Below, piece by piece: positions 6,282 through 13,915 of a stretch of DNA of 39,216 nt. The notes beneath the pieces are model-generated. The model had not been told where the DNA came from. It ran no database searches and worked only from the letters and a program-made list of their open reading frames with translations. The stretch comes from a virus. The stretch's first letter is position 1. Every line of letters starts with the position of its first letter. The stretch covers positions 1 to 39,216 of the IMG/VR virus record IMGVR_UViG_3300013233_000118. One strand, written 5' to 3'. A program made the translations under genes and the position numbers.

Positions 6282-6943
6282 CGTTCGCACCCGCAGTATT
6301 TAACATGCCCGTTCCCCCGCTCACACGGCGGGCATTCGTCAAGGTTGATAATCCACTCTGCCCTGCTCCGAAGCATATCGCCTGTGAACTGCTCGTAGCT
6401 GTACGTCTGTACCGCCAAGGCTGACGTGTCTTTGTTATACGCGATGATCTGTATCGCGTCGGCTTCTTCGTACCGTGCGTAGAGCATGGCCTGACAGTAA
6501 TACTTCCAGTGGCTGTGCTTCACACCTAACCGTGTGAAGTTCCCGAACTGATAGTTGTTCATCGACTTAACGTCGGACACTATCTTCTTGCCTTCCGCTG
6601 TCTCGTACACCAAGTCCGAGTGCCCGCGCAGCTTGCCGTCGATGTCTGTGTACTCCGCCTGTGTGGACAGCACCTTCACTGCGCCAGCGGCGTTGAGATA
6701 CCCAAGCACTACGTCCTCCAGCGCGTTACCAAGATCGAACACACGTTGCAGCTTAGGTGGAATGTTCGCACCGTGTGTGGTGGCCTCGTGGTAGTTGCGC
6801 CACAGTTCAGCCGCGCAGCCGCCTATGGAACTCATGCCGAGGTAGTGTTCACGTCCGGCACGTGGTGCTTGGAGCGTACCTGCGTCAAGTGTGCCGAGCA
6901 TGTTCATGCTCTCCTGCGCCCATGCTATGTCTGCGTACTTCAT
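6278..6943 (-). CDS. PD-(D/E)XK exonuclease, RecB/Cas4-like with four-cysteine cluster
   Basis: A 221-residue protein with the RecB-family core: GHSDLV near residue 107 (catalytic Asp), SDVKS near 123-127 (the D-x-K pair) and YCQAMLYA near 149-156 (motif with Gln). One cysteine at about 43 (GGCAAELW) and a C-terminal group (CPPC and CGC, about 204-219) match the layout of iron-sulphur nucleases of the Cas4/AddB type, so a 4Fe-4S cluster is likely. It would degrade or process DNA ends in phage replication or recombination. The ATG at 6943 is chosen because AGAGGTGG lies 7 bases upstream; a GTG 9 bases further upstream is the alternative. Confidence 0.85.
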   Translation of the reverse strand: MKYADIAWAQESMNMLGTLDAGTLQAPRAGREHYLGMSSIGGCAAELWRNYHEATTHGANIPPKLQRVFDLGNALEDVVLGYLNAAGAVKVLSTQAEYTDIDGKLRGHSDLVYETAEGKKIVSDVKSMNNYQFGNFTRLGVKHSHWKYYCQAMLYARYEEADAIQIIAYNKDTSALAVQTYSYEQFTGDMLRSRAEWIINLDECPPCERGNGHVKYCGCER

Positions 6944-6945
6944 AA

Positions 6946-6993
6946 TAGCCACCTCTTGTTAAGTTCCAACTAGCCACCTCTTGTTAAGTTCCA
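6946..6993. repeat. 23-bp tandem direct duplication at a gene junction
   Basis: TAGCCACCTCTTGTTAAGTT plus CCA occurs at 6946-6968 and again at 6971-6993 (period 25). The repeat carries a ribosome-binding AGAGGTGG and the 3' end of the upstream gene. With one copy only, the upstream gene would end in a TGA overlapping the nuclease ATG, like most junctions in this operon. Confidence 0.9.
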
Positions 6994-7222
6994 CGTGCAC
7001 TTGCCCTGTGCTGCACTGCCGCAGAATCTTGTTGTTGTCTATGCGCAGCACACCGTTAGGGAGAGTGAGCGTGCCGTTGGCTGCGTACTCCAGTGCTTGC
7101 TCGATGCTCATCGGTCGGGTGATCTCCACGTGCGCGTCTTCCCCCAACGCCGTGTCGAGAACCGTGTCACCCTCAAGCACCTCGTCTAGTGGTACGCGTA
7201 GTCCTACGTTGTAAACTGTCAT
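6959..7222 (-). CDS. Hypothetical protein
   Basis: An 87-residue acidic protein (VPLDEVLEGDTVLDTALGED, then NGTLTLPNGVLRIDNNKIL) with probable beta-strands and no recognised domain. AAAGGAGG lies 6 bases before the ATG. It follows the DNA polymerase gene by 16 bases. Its last few codons lie inside a 23-bp tandem duplication that has altered its C-terminus. No function can be assigned. Confidence 0.65.
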   Translation of the reverse strand: MTVYNVGLRVPLDEVLEGDTVLDTALGEDAHVEITRPMSIEQALEYAANGTLTLPNGVLRIDNNKILRQCSTGQVHVELNKRWLVGT

Positions 7223-7238
7223 GCCTTCCTCCTTTGTG

Positions 7239-9122
7239 TCATTTCCTGTACCGTGAACCGACCCATCCCTCTGCCGCCAAGGGTAACCCCTCCGCCCACA
7301 CAGGTGGCTCGCACAGTACCGCGTTCAGATCGTCAAGTTGAAGCGTGTTAGATTCTATCACCACCTCATCGTGTACGTGCATCACAGGTGTGTGGCCTTG
7401 CTGAACCAGTCGGCGCATTGCGTCATACAGTACGTCTCTGGCCACAGCCTGGGTACAGTTTTCCGCCCACCGGCCACCAAAAGTTTGATGCCTTCCCCAC
7501 TTCTGCGTGTATGTGTCCTTCCCGTAGAACGTCACCGCTGGGCGAACTCCGAACCTAGTCTTGACCGGCTCGACCCGTGCGTACGGGTAGCACAACTCTC
7601 GCCCACTTGGCAGCCGCAGATACAGATGCTCACCACGCGTGGCGAAACTGAGTTTGTCGTTTACCTTCATGTCCATGCGGTACTTCGTGCTGAGCATGGC
7701 CTTACTGCCAAGCTGCGACCACAGTGCAGTCACCTTCGGGTGCGCTGCACGCCAGTCGTTGATGGCCTTCTGCGCTTCGCGGTCTGTTACTTCAACGCCG
7801 TATATGCTCGCCATGTTTGAGAACGCACCCAGCCCGCCGGAAAAACCACATGCTAATTCCACAACTTTTCCGATCTGCCTGCCTGCCTTGTCGATGTCTG
7901 AGGGTTCGCAGTGGTACAGCTTACTCGCCGCTATCTTGTATATGTCGTCGCCCACCCCGTTATCGAACGCGATGAACGCGTCAAGCTTCCACTGTTCGCC
8001 AGCCAACCAAGGCAGCACACGCCCCTCGATGTTCGACCAGTCGCTGCACACCAGTCTCGGTGCGGAGATAAGTCCGCGAAGGCAGGATGAGATGTCCGCC
8101 ATCGTAGCCGTGGCGAACCCGTCCGCTATGTGTTTGTCAATGTCCTCCTGCTCGATGTGCGGGCGCGGCAGGTTCTGTGTTTGGATAAGCCGCCCGCCCG
8201 CTCTGCCGGTAGTGGCTGCGTGGTGCTGATGACAGCCCATCACACGCCCCGCTACGCTACAGTCCCGCATCTTCACCAGCTTGGCAACTGATGCCTTGGC
8301 TGTGTCGCGGCGGATGGTCAGCACCGCCCGTACGGCAGGGGGTAAATCAGGGTCGTCGAGCATCGCGGACAGCGAAGCCTTCGCCAGACTATCACACGGA
8401 TACCCTGCGTCGTTAACCCACTGCACCACTGCCTTGACCTGTGTTGGGCGCAGCCCGTCGGTGAGCGCGGCGAACGTGTCCTCCGCTGCACGGGTTAATG
8501 CAGACGCTCGCTCCATCGCCTCGATCACGTTCGGGTAGTCAACCGGTACGCCTCGGTCATTCACGTACATATCTGTGTGCAGGTTACGCACTTCGCCCTT
8601 GCTCAGCTTGTCGAGCGTCTGGTGCATCGTTACCAGCACGTCCGTGTCACGTACTGCGTATGCTTTGAACGCGGCCCAGTCTGCACCTTTATGCGCGTCG
8701 AATGGCGGACAGCAGAACTTGCGGATGAGCGTCGCCCCCGCCTTGTCCTTCGCCGTCTCGTCAGTAAGCCCTATCGCAGCCCCGCACTTGGCCAGTGATA
8801 GCGGTAAGCCCATCACAGCCGCCTGCGACATCACGTCGTAGCACTGTCGAACAGGTATCTTGTACGCTTCGCCGAACTCAGACGCGTTCCACACCCACCG
8901 GTCAAACTGTATGTTCCACGCAGCAACCATGCGGCCCTTGCGGAGTTCAGCCAGTAGTGCCTTCGGCAGCGGCTGCCCGTCCAGCCATAGTCGCGTCGCG
9001 TCCTTCTCGCGTAGCCGGTAGCTTAGTAGAATGGGGCGCGTCGATGGGTCGTTCGCGTATGCGTGTGCGCCGATCTTCGGCAGGTCTGCGCAAGACTGTG
9101 TCTCGAAGTCAATGAATATCAT
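7239..9122 (-). CDS. DNA polymerase, family A with 3'-5' exonuclease domain
   Basis: A 627-residue replicative polymerase. The exonuclease part has FIDFET at residues 3-8 (Exo I Asp and Glu), AAWNIQFDRW near 67-76 (Exo II-like) and VRDTDVLV near 157-164 (Exo III-like). The polymerase part has motif A SDWSNIEGR near 360-368, motif B RQIGKVVELACGFSGG near 415-430 and motif C VHDEV near 583-587. Length and motif set fit short phage family A polymerases. The start at 9122 forms an ATGA overlap with the upstream zinc-finger gene, so a longer frame beginning at 9245 is rejected. A near-perfect GTTAGANTCTAAC element lies just after motif C. Confidence 0.95.
   Translation of the reverse strand: MIFIDFETQSCADLPKIGAHAYANDPSTRPILLSYRLREKDATRLWLDGQPLPKALLAELRKGRMVAAWNIQFDRWVWNASEFGEAYKIPVRQCYDVMSQAAVMGLPLSLAKCGAAIGLTDETAKDKAGATLIRKFCCPPFDAHKGADWAAFKAYAVRDTDVLVTMHQTLDKLSKGEVRNLHTDMYVNDRGVPVDYPNVIEAMERASALTRAAEDTFAALTDGLRPTQVKAVVQWVNDAGYPCDSLAKASLSAMLDDPDLPPAVRAVLTIRRDTAKASVAKLVKMRDCSVAGRVMGCHQHHAATTGRAGGRLIQTQNLPRPHIEQEDIDKHIADGFATATMADISSCLRGLISAPRLVCSDWSNIEGRVLPWLAGEQWKLDAFIAFDNGVGDDIYKIAASKLYHCEPSDIDKAGRQIGKVVELACGFSGGLGAFSNMASIYGVEVTDREAQKAINDWRAAHPKVTALWSQLGSKAMLSTKYRMDMKVNDKLSFATRGEHLYLRLPSGRELCYPYARVEPVKTRFGVRPAVTFYGKDTYTQKWGRHQTFGGRWAENCTQAVARDVLYDAMRRLVQQGHTPVMHVHDEVVIESNTLQLDDLNAVLCEPPVWAEGLPLAAEGWVGSRYRK
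7347..7359. repeat. 13-bp palindrome element, site 1 (one mismatch)
   Basis: GTTAGATTCTATC lies inside the DNA polymerase gene, reading Ile-Glu-Ser-Asn on the coding strand. Confidence 0.7.
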
Positions 9123-9388
9123 CCCGGTACCCCCAAGAATGTGAGGAACCTTGTCTTGCTGTGTATCGCCATCGTTGCGCGTATCGCGCGGGTAGACAGC
9201 CGGTACTTCTGCGCCAGTTCTGTAGCCGACGCTCCGTCCTGCCACTCGGTTAGCAGCGCGGGTATGCGCTCGTCCGATTCCGGCAGTGGGTCTGTGCTTC
9301 GTTGCAATCTACGCGAGCATGTGGAACACAGCCCTCTTCGCCTTTGCGCACCTTCTTTTAACCGCTTGTCGCACTTTGTGCATTTCAT
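9119..9388 (-). CDS. Zinc-ribbon plus helix-turn-helix protein
   Basis: An 89-residue protein. Residues 1-27 contain CTKC and CSTC, a four-cysteine zinc ribbon. Residues about 45-72 (LLTEWQDGASATELAQKYRL and following STRAIR) look like a helix-turn-helix of the sigma-factor or resolvase type. It is a probable DNA-binding regulator, or a polymerase accessory protein, given its ATGA coupling to the DNA polymerase gene. GGAG lies 9 bases before the ATG. It is a candidate binder of the dispersed palindromes, by inference only. Confidence 0.7.
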   Translation of the reverse strand: MKCTKCDKRLKEGAQRRRGLCSTCSRRLQRSTDPLPESDERIPALLTEWQDGASATELAQKYRLSTRAIRATMAIHSKTRFLTFLGVPG

Positions 9389-9442
9389 AAGTTTGTCTCC
9401 GTAGTTTAGGAAGTGAGCAGTTATGCACCATGCTCAGGGTGT

Positions 9443-9475
9443 GACGCGGGAAAGGAAGGGAGGGGAACCCGCGTC
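9443..9475. other. 8-bp inverted repeat with purine-rich loop
   Basis: GACGCGGG and CCCGCGTC are perfect arms around a 17-base loop made only of A and G. It lies in the 93-bp gap between two leftward genes. No T-run follows on the leftward strand, so it is not an obvious terminator for this operon. A regulatory RNA hairpin is possible. Confidence 0.4.
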
Positions 9476-9481
9476 GGTTTG

Positions 9482-9667
9482 TTACTGCGCTTTGTATCTG
9501 ATCTCGCGCAGTTTCTCTAGTCCACCGATCTCGGCCACGTTCACCAGTATCTCTTCCACGAACTGCGACCGGCTCCGTGTCTTGGATGCGTCTGACATAC
9601 GGTTCAGTGTAGCGATAACATCGTTCCGTAGAAAGAAGCTTATCGTTGTCCCTTGCTTCTTGCTCAT
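9482..9667 (-). CDS. Ribbon-helix-helix-like small protein
   Basis: A 61-residue protein. A beta-strand-like stretch TTISFFLRNDVIATLNRMSD is followed by helices (RSQFVEEILVNVAEIGGLEK), the arrangement of a ribbon-helix-helix (Arc/CopG) DNA-binding domain. Such proteins dimerise and bind short palindromic operators. The ATG overlaps the upstream stop as ATGA. It is the most natural phage-encoded candidate to bind the dispersed 13-bp palindromes, but this is speculation from fold type alone. Confidence 0.65.
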   Translation of the reverse strand: MSKKQGTTISFFLRNDVIATLNRMSDASKTRSRSQFVEEILVNVAEIGGLEKLREIRYKAQ

Positions 9668-10383
9668 TTCTGTTCCTCCATGTGGTTGATATTCTTGAAC
9701 TGCTCCGCCATGTCCTTGAGCATGTTGTACTTGCTCTCGTCTTGGATGAACCCAACCGGGTGTGCGCTTGGTGTGAACCAAGTGTTCTTGCCTGACTGTG
9801 ACACCTTGGCGTTGAACTCATACACCGCTGCGAATGTCCCCATGTGTGCGTGCAGCGTCAGGTGTGTGTTCAAGTTGCGCGCCTCAGCGATGGCGAACTT
9901 GTTGGTGCGCTTGATGCTCATCAGTGCGGGTGCGTCTGCGCCTTCCGGTAGCACAACCATTGCCATGAAAGTGGCGCACGGCGGAGGCGTGTTGCGTTCC
10001 CCGTCCTTTGTCCACTGCGATAGTGGGCAGTCCGAACATAGCGGCGAGTGCTTGCTACCGTGAACGAAGTCCTGCGAGTGGCAGTCCACCGTTGCATCTT
10101 CGGTGAACAGTGCACGTGTTTGATACGCCTTGAGGATAACCCCACGGAACGTCTCGCCTAACACCTCTCCGGTGAGCGCGTTAAAGAACATGCCCTCTTC
10201 CAGTCCGTCGATGTACTCCTCGTTCTTCTTCTTCACCTGCGGCGACATTGCCTGCGCCAGTTGGATACGCGGCGTGGTCTTGTCCTCCCCCGCGTCCTCC
10301 ATGCCGGTGGTTTCGAGTTGTTTGTCTTTGAGGAACGCAGGTACTGCGTCCATGTTGGCCGTAGCCAGTTCTGTGCTTGTCAT
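9664..10383 (-). CDS. Conserved phage replication-associated protein, possible ssDNA-binding protein
   Basis: A 239-residue protein with four cysteines and several histidines in the region reading CHSQDFVHGSKHSPLCSDC, a likely metal site. Its beta-rich segments include PRIQLAQAMSP, GVILKAYQTR and KFAIAEARNL. The C-terminus is not the acidic tail typical of T7 gp2.5. Placement between a Gam-like coiled coil and an RHH protein, upstream of the polymerase, fits an ssDNA-binding or recombination mediator role, but no family is certain. The start at 10383 is chosen because AAGGAG lies 6 bases upstream. The Met two codons earlier would have no spacing. Confidence 0.6.
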   Translation of the reverse strand: MTSTELATANMDAVPAFLKDKQLETTGMEDAGEDKTTPRIQLAQAMSPQVKKKNEEYIDGLEEGMFFNALTGEVLGETFRGVILKAYQTRALFTEDATVDCHSQDFVHGSKHSPLCSDCPLSQWTKDGERNTPPPCATFMAMVVLPEGADAPALMSIKRTNKFAIAEARNLNTHLTLHAHMGTFAAVYEFNAKVSQSGKNTWFTPSAHPVGFIQDESKYNMLKDMAEQFKNINHMEEQK

Positions 10384-10397
10384 ATTCATCTCCTTAT

Positions 10398-10781
10398 TTA
10401 TGCCTTTCGTACGGACAGCAGATCGACGAACTCTACGTCCACACCGGCGGGCAGTTCGCCGTGTTCTTCCAGTTCTTCCGCACATACTTTGTTGAGCGTC
10501 GCCCAATGCACCGTGGGGCGTATCACCGACTCGAAGCCGTTAGATTCTAACCACTCGAACAGCGCGTCCTCGTTTGACTTCGTCGCCCGTAGCACATTGT
10601 TCACTGAAAAGCTTTTTCCGTGTGTCTTGAAGCCGTCGATGTCCTGCTCACGCAGCTTGGCAACAAGGGCGAACTCCGCCTCCCGTACTTTCTTGTTCGT
10701 GGCTTTCAGCGATGCCTCAATGTTAGCCTTCTCTTGTCTGGCTGTCAATACACTGCTTGCCAACTCTGTTAAGTTATCCAT
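10398..10781 (-). CDS. Hypothetical coiled-coil protein (Gam-like architecture)
   Basis: A 127-residue protein. Residues 1-50 are a long charged helix (LTARQEKANIEASLKATNKK), followed by a compact domain (GFKTHGKSFSVNNVLRATKS, HWATLNKVCAEELEEHG) that resembles phage proteins with a coiled coil and a small C-terminal domain. A function in replication or DNA-end protection is possible only by analogy. It contains Leu-Glu-Ser-Asn encoded by a perfect 13-bp palindrome (10539-10551). The start at 10781 has AAGGA 8 bases upstream and overlaps the preceding stop by 8 bases. Confidence 0.65.
   Translation of the reverse strand: MDNLTELASSVLTARQEKANIEASLKATNKKVREAEFALVAKLREQDIDGFKTHGKSFSVNNVLRATKSNEDALFEWLESNGFESVIRPTVHWATLNKVCAEELEEHGELPAGVDVEFVDLLSVRKA
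10539..10551. repeat. 13-bp palindrome element, site 2 (perfect)
   Basis: GTTAGATTCTAAC lies inside the 127-residue coiled-coil gene, reading Leu-Glu-Ser-Asn. Confidence 0.85.
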
Positions 10782-11385
10782 TTCTCTCATCCTTATTCTC
10801 TGCCTGCCGGTACTCGTTCGCTAATATCTCATTGGCCATCACCACGTATAGGCGGTTGGAGATCTCCTCACAACATAGCTTACTTAGTAGGACGGGGCCT
10901 TTCCACCCGTGGCGGTATCTTATGTCGTCCATCGCTATCGCTACGCACCTCTGCATATCCTCCGGGGATAAGCCGAAGTTCTCAGTGTTGTGAACATTTT
11001 TCGCCTCTCTCCTGACTATACGATCTGCTTCTCGAATATCATCCTCGCGAGCCTTAGCTTCTCGTATTTGGGCAGCCAGTTTGGCATCTTTTCTCCGCTG
11101 TTCTACTACGGCCAACTCATCCCGCATAGCGTGTTCACCGAACTTCTCCCGTATAGCTTCACGCATATCTCTCGTCACCGATAAGCCGTATGTGGCTATT
11201 AGCCTGTCAGCTTTTGTGCGTGGTTTGTGTGTGAAGCTCTCTACGAACCCGCACGATAGCCCTAGTGCGTGTGAGATATGCGATGCTGAGCCGTACTCTA
11301 TCTCTGCCACTCTTACAACGACGCGTATATACTGTGCCACCGCTGGGGCTATGCGTTTAGGCAACTCGTCTTCTATCGTTCTCAT
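10774..11385 (-). CDS. Hypothetical protein with N-terminal helix-turn-helix-like region
   Basis: A 203-residue protein. Residues about 10-60 (IAPAVAQYIRVVVRVAEIEY, SASHISHALGLSCGFVESF) look like a helix-turn-helix. The middle (residues about 80-125) is a highly charged helix rich in Ala, Arg, Lys and Glu. The C-terminal part (MQRCVAIAMDDIRYRHGWKG) is helical. The ATG at 11385 forms ATGA with the helicase stop, so a longer upstream frame is rejected. A DNA-binding or replisome-linked role is plausible given the neighbours, and no specific family is recognised. Confidence 0.65.
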   Translation of the reverse strand: MRTIEDELPKRIAPAVAQYIRVVVRVAEIEYGSASHISHALGLSCGFVESFTHKPRTKADRLIATYGLSVTRDMREAIREKFGEHAMRDELAVVEQRRKDAKLAAQIREAKAREDDIREADRIVRREAKNVHNTENFGLSPEDMQRCVAIAMDDIRYRHGWKGPVLLSKLCCEEISNRLYVVMANEILANEYRQAENKDERNG

Positions 11386-12719
11386 CCTACTATCCTCCTT
11401 ATTTCTTCGAGCGTGTTCAACGCCACGCCCTCTTTGCGTTTCACTGCTTCGATCACCTTCATGTCGGTGGTGCCCTCGCTCACCAGTTGGATGGACAGGC
11501 ATGGCTTCGTCATGTCTCGTCCTGACCGTCGCATCCTCGCCCGGCTCTGCACATACGTTACGTAGCTGAAGTCGTAACTCCACCTGACCTCCACGTCCGC
11601 GTTCTTCAACTCGTTCACGCCCTCCGCCAGTGTCTGCACCTGCGCTATCAACACCTGATGCTTTCCCGCCTCGAACTCTGTGAGTATTCGTCGTCGGTCT
11701 TTGTCATCGACCGCACCATAAATTACCGGCGCGTCCAGTTCCTCGCCCAGCCACTTGATCTCTTCGACAAACTTGCACCACACCACGATACCCTTGTGGC
11801 CTGACGCTATGATGTCTTTGAGTTCGTCCAGCTTTCGTGTGCCCAGCCGATGGTCTTTGCCATCAACGTCTCGGAGTGTTCCGCCTGCTATCTGCGATAG
11901 TCGCAGCATCTGTATCGCTGCGTTCTGCGCAGTCACCAGTCCCGACCCGATCTTGGTCAGCAGGTCCTTGGACAGTTCCTTGTACGCTCGCTTCTGGTCT
12001 GCGTTCAGTTCCACGGTTCGTACCTGCTCCACCCATTCGGGCATGCCCTTGATAGCGTCGTCGAATGTGACGTACCTGACAAATGGTGCGCACCGCTGAC
12101 GAATGTCGTCCTCGTTACGCACGCCGATGATCTTGCTGAACCCGCCCATGTTAAGTTCAATGGCGAACTCCTTGCGGAACGCGAAGTGCGACCGCCAAGG
12201 TAGTATGGACGGGTTAATGAACTTCATCTGGTTGTACAGGTCAATCGGCCAGTTGCGTATCGGTGTACCTGTGAGGATGCGCCGTGTCTTGGCGGACTTC
12301 GCCAGTCGTAGTGCTGCCTTTGTCCACCGTGCCTTGGGTGAGATGAGCCTCTGCGACTCATCCGCCACGATATAATCTACACCTGCTAGCTGCTTCTCAT
12401 ACTTGTGCAGCAGGTCGTAGTTCATCACCAGCACTTGTGCCTCGCTCGACAGCGCATCCTCTCGCTGCTTGAGCGTGCCCCTCACCGCACGTGCGGACAG
12501 CGGGCTGAACCTCCCGATCTCGTCTATCCATGCATGAACTACCGACAAAGGGCAGAGTACCAGTGCGCGGGTGGCTAGCCCTCTGCTGAACCGTTCCTCC
12601 ATGTCGCGTATAGCCGTGAGTGTCTTGCCTGTGCCCATGTCGAAGAACAGCGCGAAGCCCTCCTGCCCGTGCATTGCACGTAGTGCTTCCTCTTGGTGCG
12701 GGTAAAGTTTAACGCCCAT
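11382..12719 (-). CDS. SNF2-like superfamily 2 DNA helicase/translocase
   Basis: A 445-residue protein with the full SF2 motif set. MGVKLYPHQEEALRAM is the Q-motif-like start, DMGTGKT (about 27-33) is Walker A, VADESQ (about 118-123) is motif II, TGTPIRN (about 151) is motif III, and the C-terminal RecA lobe ends with QSRARMRRSGR (motif VI arginines). Phage members of this family act in replication, branch processing or strand exchange. The start at 12719 has GGAGG 6 bases upstream and overlaps the previous gene by 11 bases. It is ATGA-coupled to the following gene. Confidence 0.92.
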   Translation of the reverse strand: MGVKLYPHQEEALRAMHGQEGFALFFDMGTGKTLTAIRDMEERFSRGLATRALVLCPLSVVHAWIDEIGRFSPLSARAVRGTLKQREDALSSEAQVLVMNYDLLHKYEKQLAGVDYIVADESQRLISPKARWTKAALRLAKSAKTRRILTGTPIRNWPIDLYNQMKFINPSILPWRSHFAFRKEFAIELNMGGFSKIIGVRNEDDIRQRCAPFVRYVTFDDAIKGMPEWVEQVRTVELNADQKRAYKELSKDLLTKIGSGLVTAQNAAIQMLRLSQIAGGTLRDVDGKDHRLGTRKLDELKDIIASGHKGIVVWCKFVEEIKWLGEELDAPVIYGAVDDKDRRRILTEFEAGKHQVLIAQVQTLAEGVNELKNADVEVRWSYDFSYVTYVQSRARMRRSGRDMTKPCLSIQLVSEGTTDMKVIEAVKRKEGVALNTLEEIRRIVG

Positions 12720-12963
12720 CTCGACCTCCGCTTGGAAACGCCAGAACCGTGGCGGTCTTCTGCCATACGTCCGGTGCCTCCTCTCTGTCAGGTAGATTCT
12801 CCAGTGCTGTGAACACCGCGTTCTGCGTATCTTCCGGCAGCGCATCGAATACGTCTTGCCCGCTTGGGGAGAACGCCGCCGATATCACTTCTTCCGTCTC
12901 CCTGTCATACACGCAGTACAGTGCAAACAGCCCCGTCTCTAGTCGTACTCTCGCCTCAATCAT
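12709..12963 (-). CDS. Small hypothetical protein
   Basis: An 84-residue protein with MIEARVRLETGLFALYCVYD at the start and a helical acidic middle (SGQDVFDALPEDTQNAVFTA). The start at 12963 is chosen because AGGAGG lies about 9 bases upstream; the frame also has earlier ATGs. It overlaps the helicase start at one end and the 48-residue zinc-ribbon gene at the other. It resembles small DUF-type phage proteins but no family can be named. Confidence 0.6.
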   Translation of the reverse strand: MIEARVRLETGLFALYCVYDRETEEVISAAFSPSGQDVFDALPEDTQNAVFTALENLPDREEAPDVWQKTATVLAFPSGGRDGR

Positions 12964-13102
12964 CTTCTCTGTACCTCCTTTCATCTTCACGCCTCTCGCA
13001 CTCATCGTCGTACTCGCCCGCGCATCTGTCGCACACCTGTCCTTTATGCGTGCGAGTTGTTCTCCACTCCAACACCTGTCGGCCACACGTTGCACATCTC
13101 AT
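12956..13102 (-). CDS. 48-residue zinc-ribbon micro-protein
   Basis: The protein has CATC at residues 3-6 and CDRC at residues 24-27, a CxxC-x17-CxxC zinc ribbon, followed by an acidic and basic charged tail (EYDDECERREDERR). The ATG overlaps the upstream stop as ATGA and the stop overlaps the next start, so it fills the gap between two genes exactly. A nucleic-acid or protein-binding adaptor is likely. It is easy to miss because of its length. Confidence 0.7.
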   Translation of the reverse strand: MRCATCGRQVLEWRTTRTHKGQVCDRCAGEYDDECERREDERRYREDD

Positions 13103-13914
13103 AGGAACCCCCCGTCGAACTCGCCGCTCAGTGCTTCTGCTGCTGACGCTCCGGCTGCTGTGCGTGCCTTGCCCGCTGCTGCGCTCTTCGACCGCCCAAC
13201 GCCTACATACTCATCGCCGTTAAGCTTAACCACTGCGCCCCAGTATTGTGCGGGAACCGCCTGCTCACCAACCAACGCCCGGCTATACCCTCGCCCCTCT
13301 ACACGGTATGTGCGTAGTGCGTACAACATCTCCATGTCTGTGCCAAGCGAGTCGAACGAACTGTTCGCTACGAACACGACCCTTGGTGCAGCGTCGTTGA
13401 ACCTCGCTGTGTCGCGCCGCCAGTGTCGGTCTATCTCGCTCTGCAAACGCATGAATCCGTCGCTCTGCGGACCCCAACACTTCACCCCCTTGTCGCGTAG
13501 CCCATGCATCAACGCCGCCGTTCTCACCTTCGCTAACCTGTCGGCGGGTGCGCCCGGCGGCAGGCTATAACTACCCTCGTCGCTAGTGTGTGATGTATAA
13601 AGTGCGTTGTGCAGTCGTTCGACAAGCCCCCGCACAGTGCGTACACGCACTGTTCTGCATGCGGACTCTGTGTTCGCTTTCATGTCGAACAACAGCCGTT
13701 CCCACTCCGGGCTGCGAAACTTCGGTGTGGGGTGCTTGCCCTCGTCGAACTTCGCCGCGTCTATCGCTCCGGGCACGGCCGCAAGCACTCCATACACAGG
13801 TGCCGACAGTGCCCCTCTAAGTTCTCTGGCTAGCTGAGCGGTGTACGCTCTGTTGGGGTGCTCGTCCGCTTCTGCCAGTATCTTCTCCGCCGTCAATCTC
13901 AATGATCGTTTCAT
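13099..13914 (-). CDS. Hypothetical protein next to the MoxR/VWA pair
   Basis: A 271-residue protein. A helical N-terminus (KRSLRLTAEKILAEADEHPN) is followed by a mixed central region (residues about 80-200, ending near RVVFVANSSFDSLGTDMEML) and a C-terminal region with EYVGVGRSKSAAAGKARTAA. That last stretch resembles a small double-stranded-RNA-binding-like motif, though I would not rely on this. GGAGGT lies 5 bases before the ATG and only one base separates it from the VWA gene stop. It may be a substrate or partner of the MoxR/VWA system. The function is unknown. Confidence 0.6.
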   Translation of the reverse strand: MKRSLRLTAEKILAEADEHPNRAYTAQLARELRGALSAPVYGVLAAVPGAIDAAKFDEGKHPTPKFRSPEWERLLFDMKANTESACRTVRVRTVRGLVERLHNALYTSHTSDEGSYSLPPGAPADRLAKVRTAALMHGLRDKGVKCWGPQSDGFMRLQSEIDRHWRRDTARFNDAAPRVVFVANSSFDSLGTDMEMLYALRTYRVEGRGYSRALVGEQAVPAQYWGAVVKLNGDEYVGVGRSKSAAAGKARTAAGASAAEALSGEFDGGFL

Positions 13915-13915
13915 C

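Noticed and set aside
9309-9821. 170-residue leftward ORF across the RHH and zinc-ribbon genes
   Set aside because: It overlaps better supported ATGA-coupled genes in another frame and its Arg/Ser/Thr-rich sequence is typical of frame shadows.
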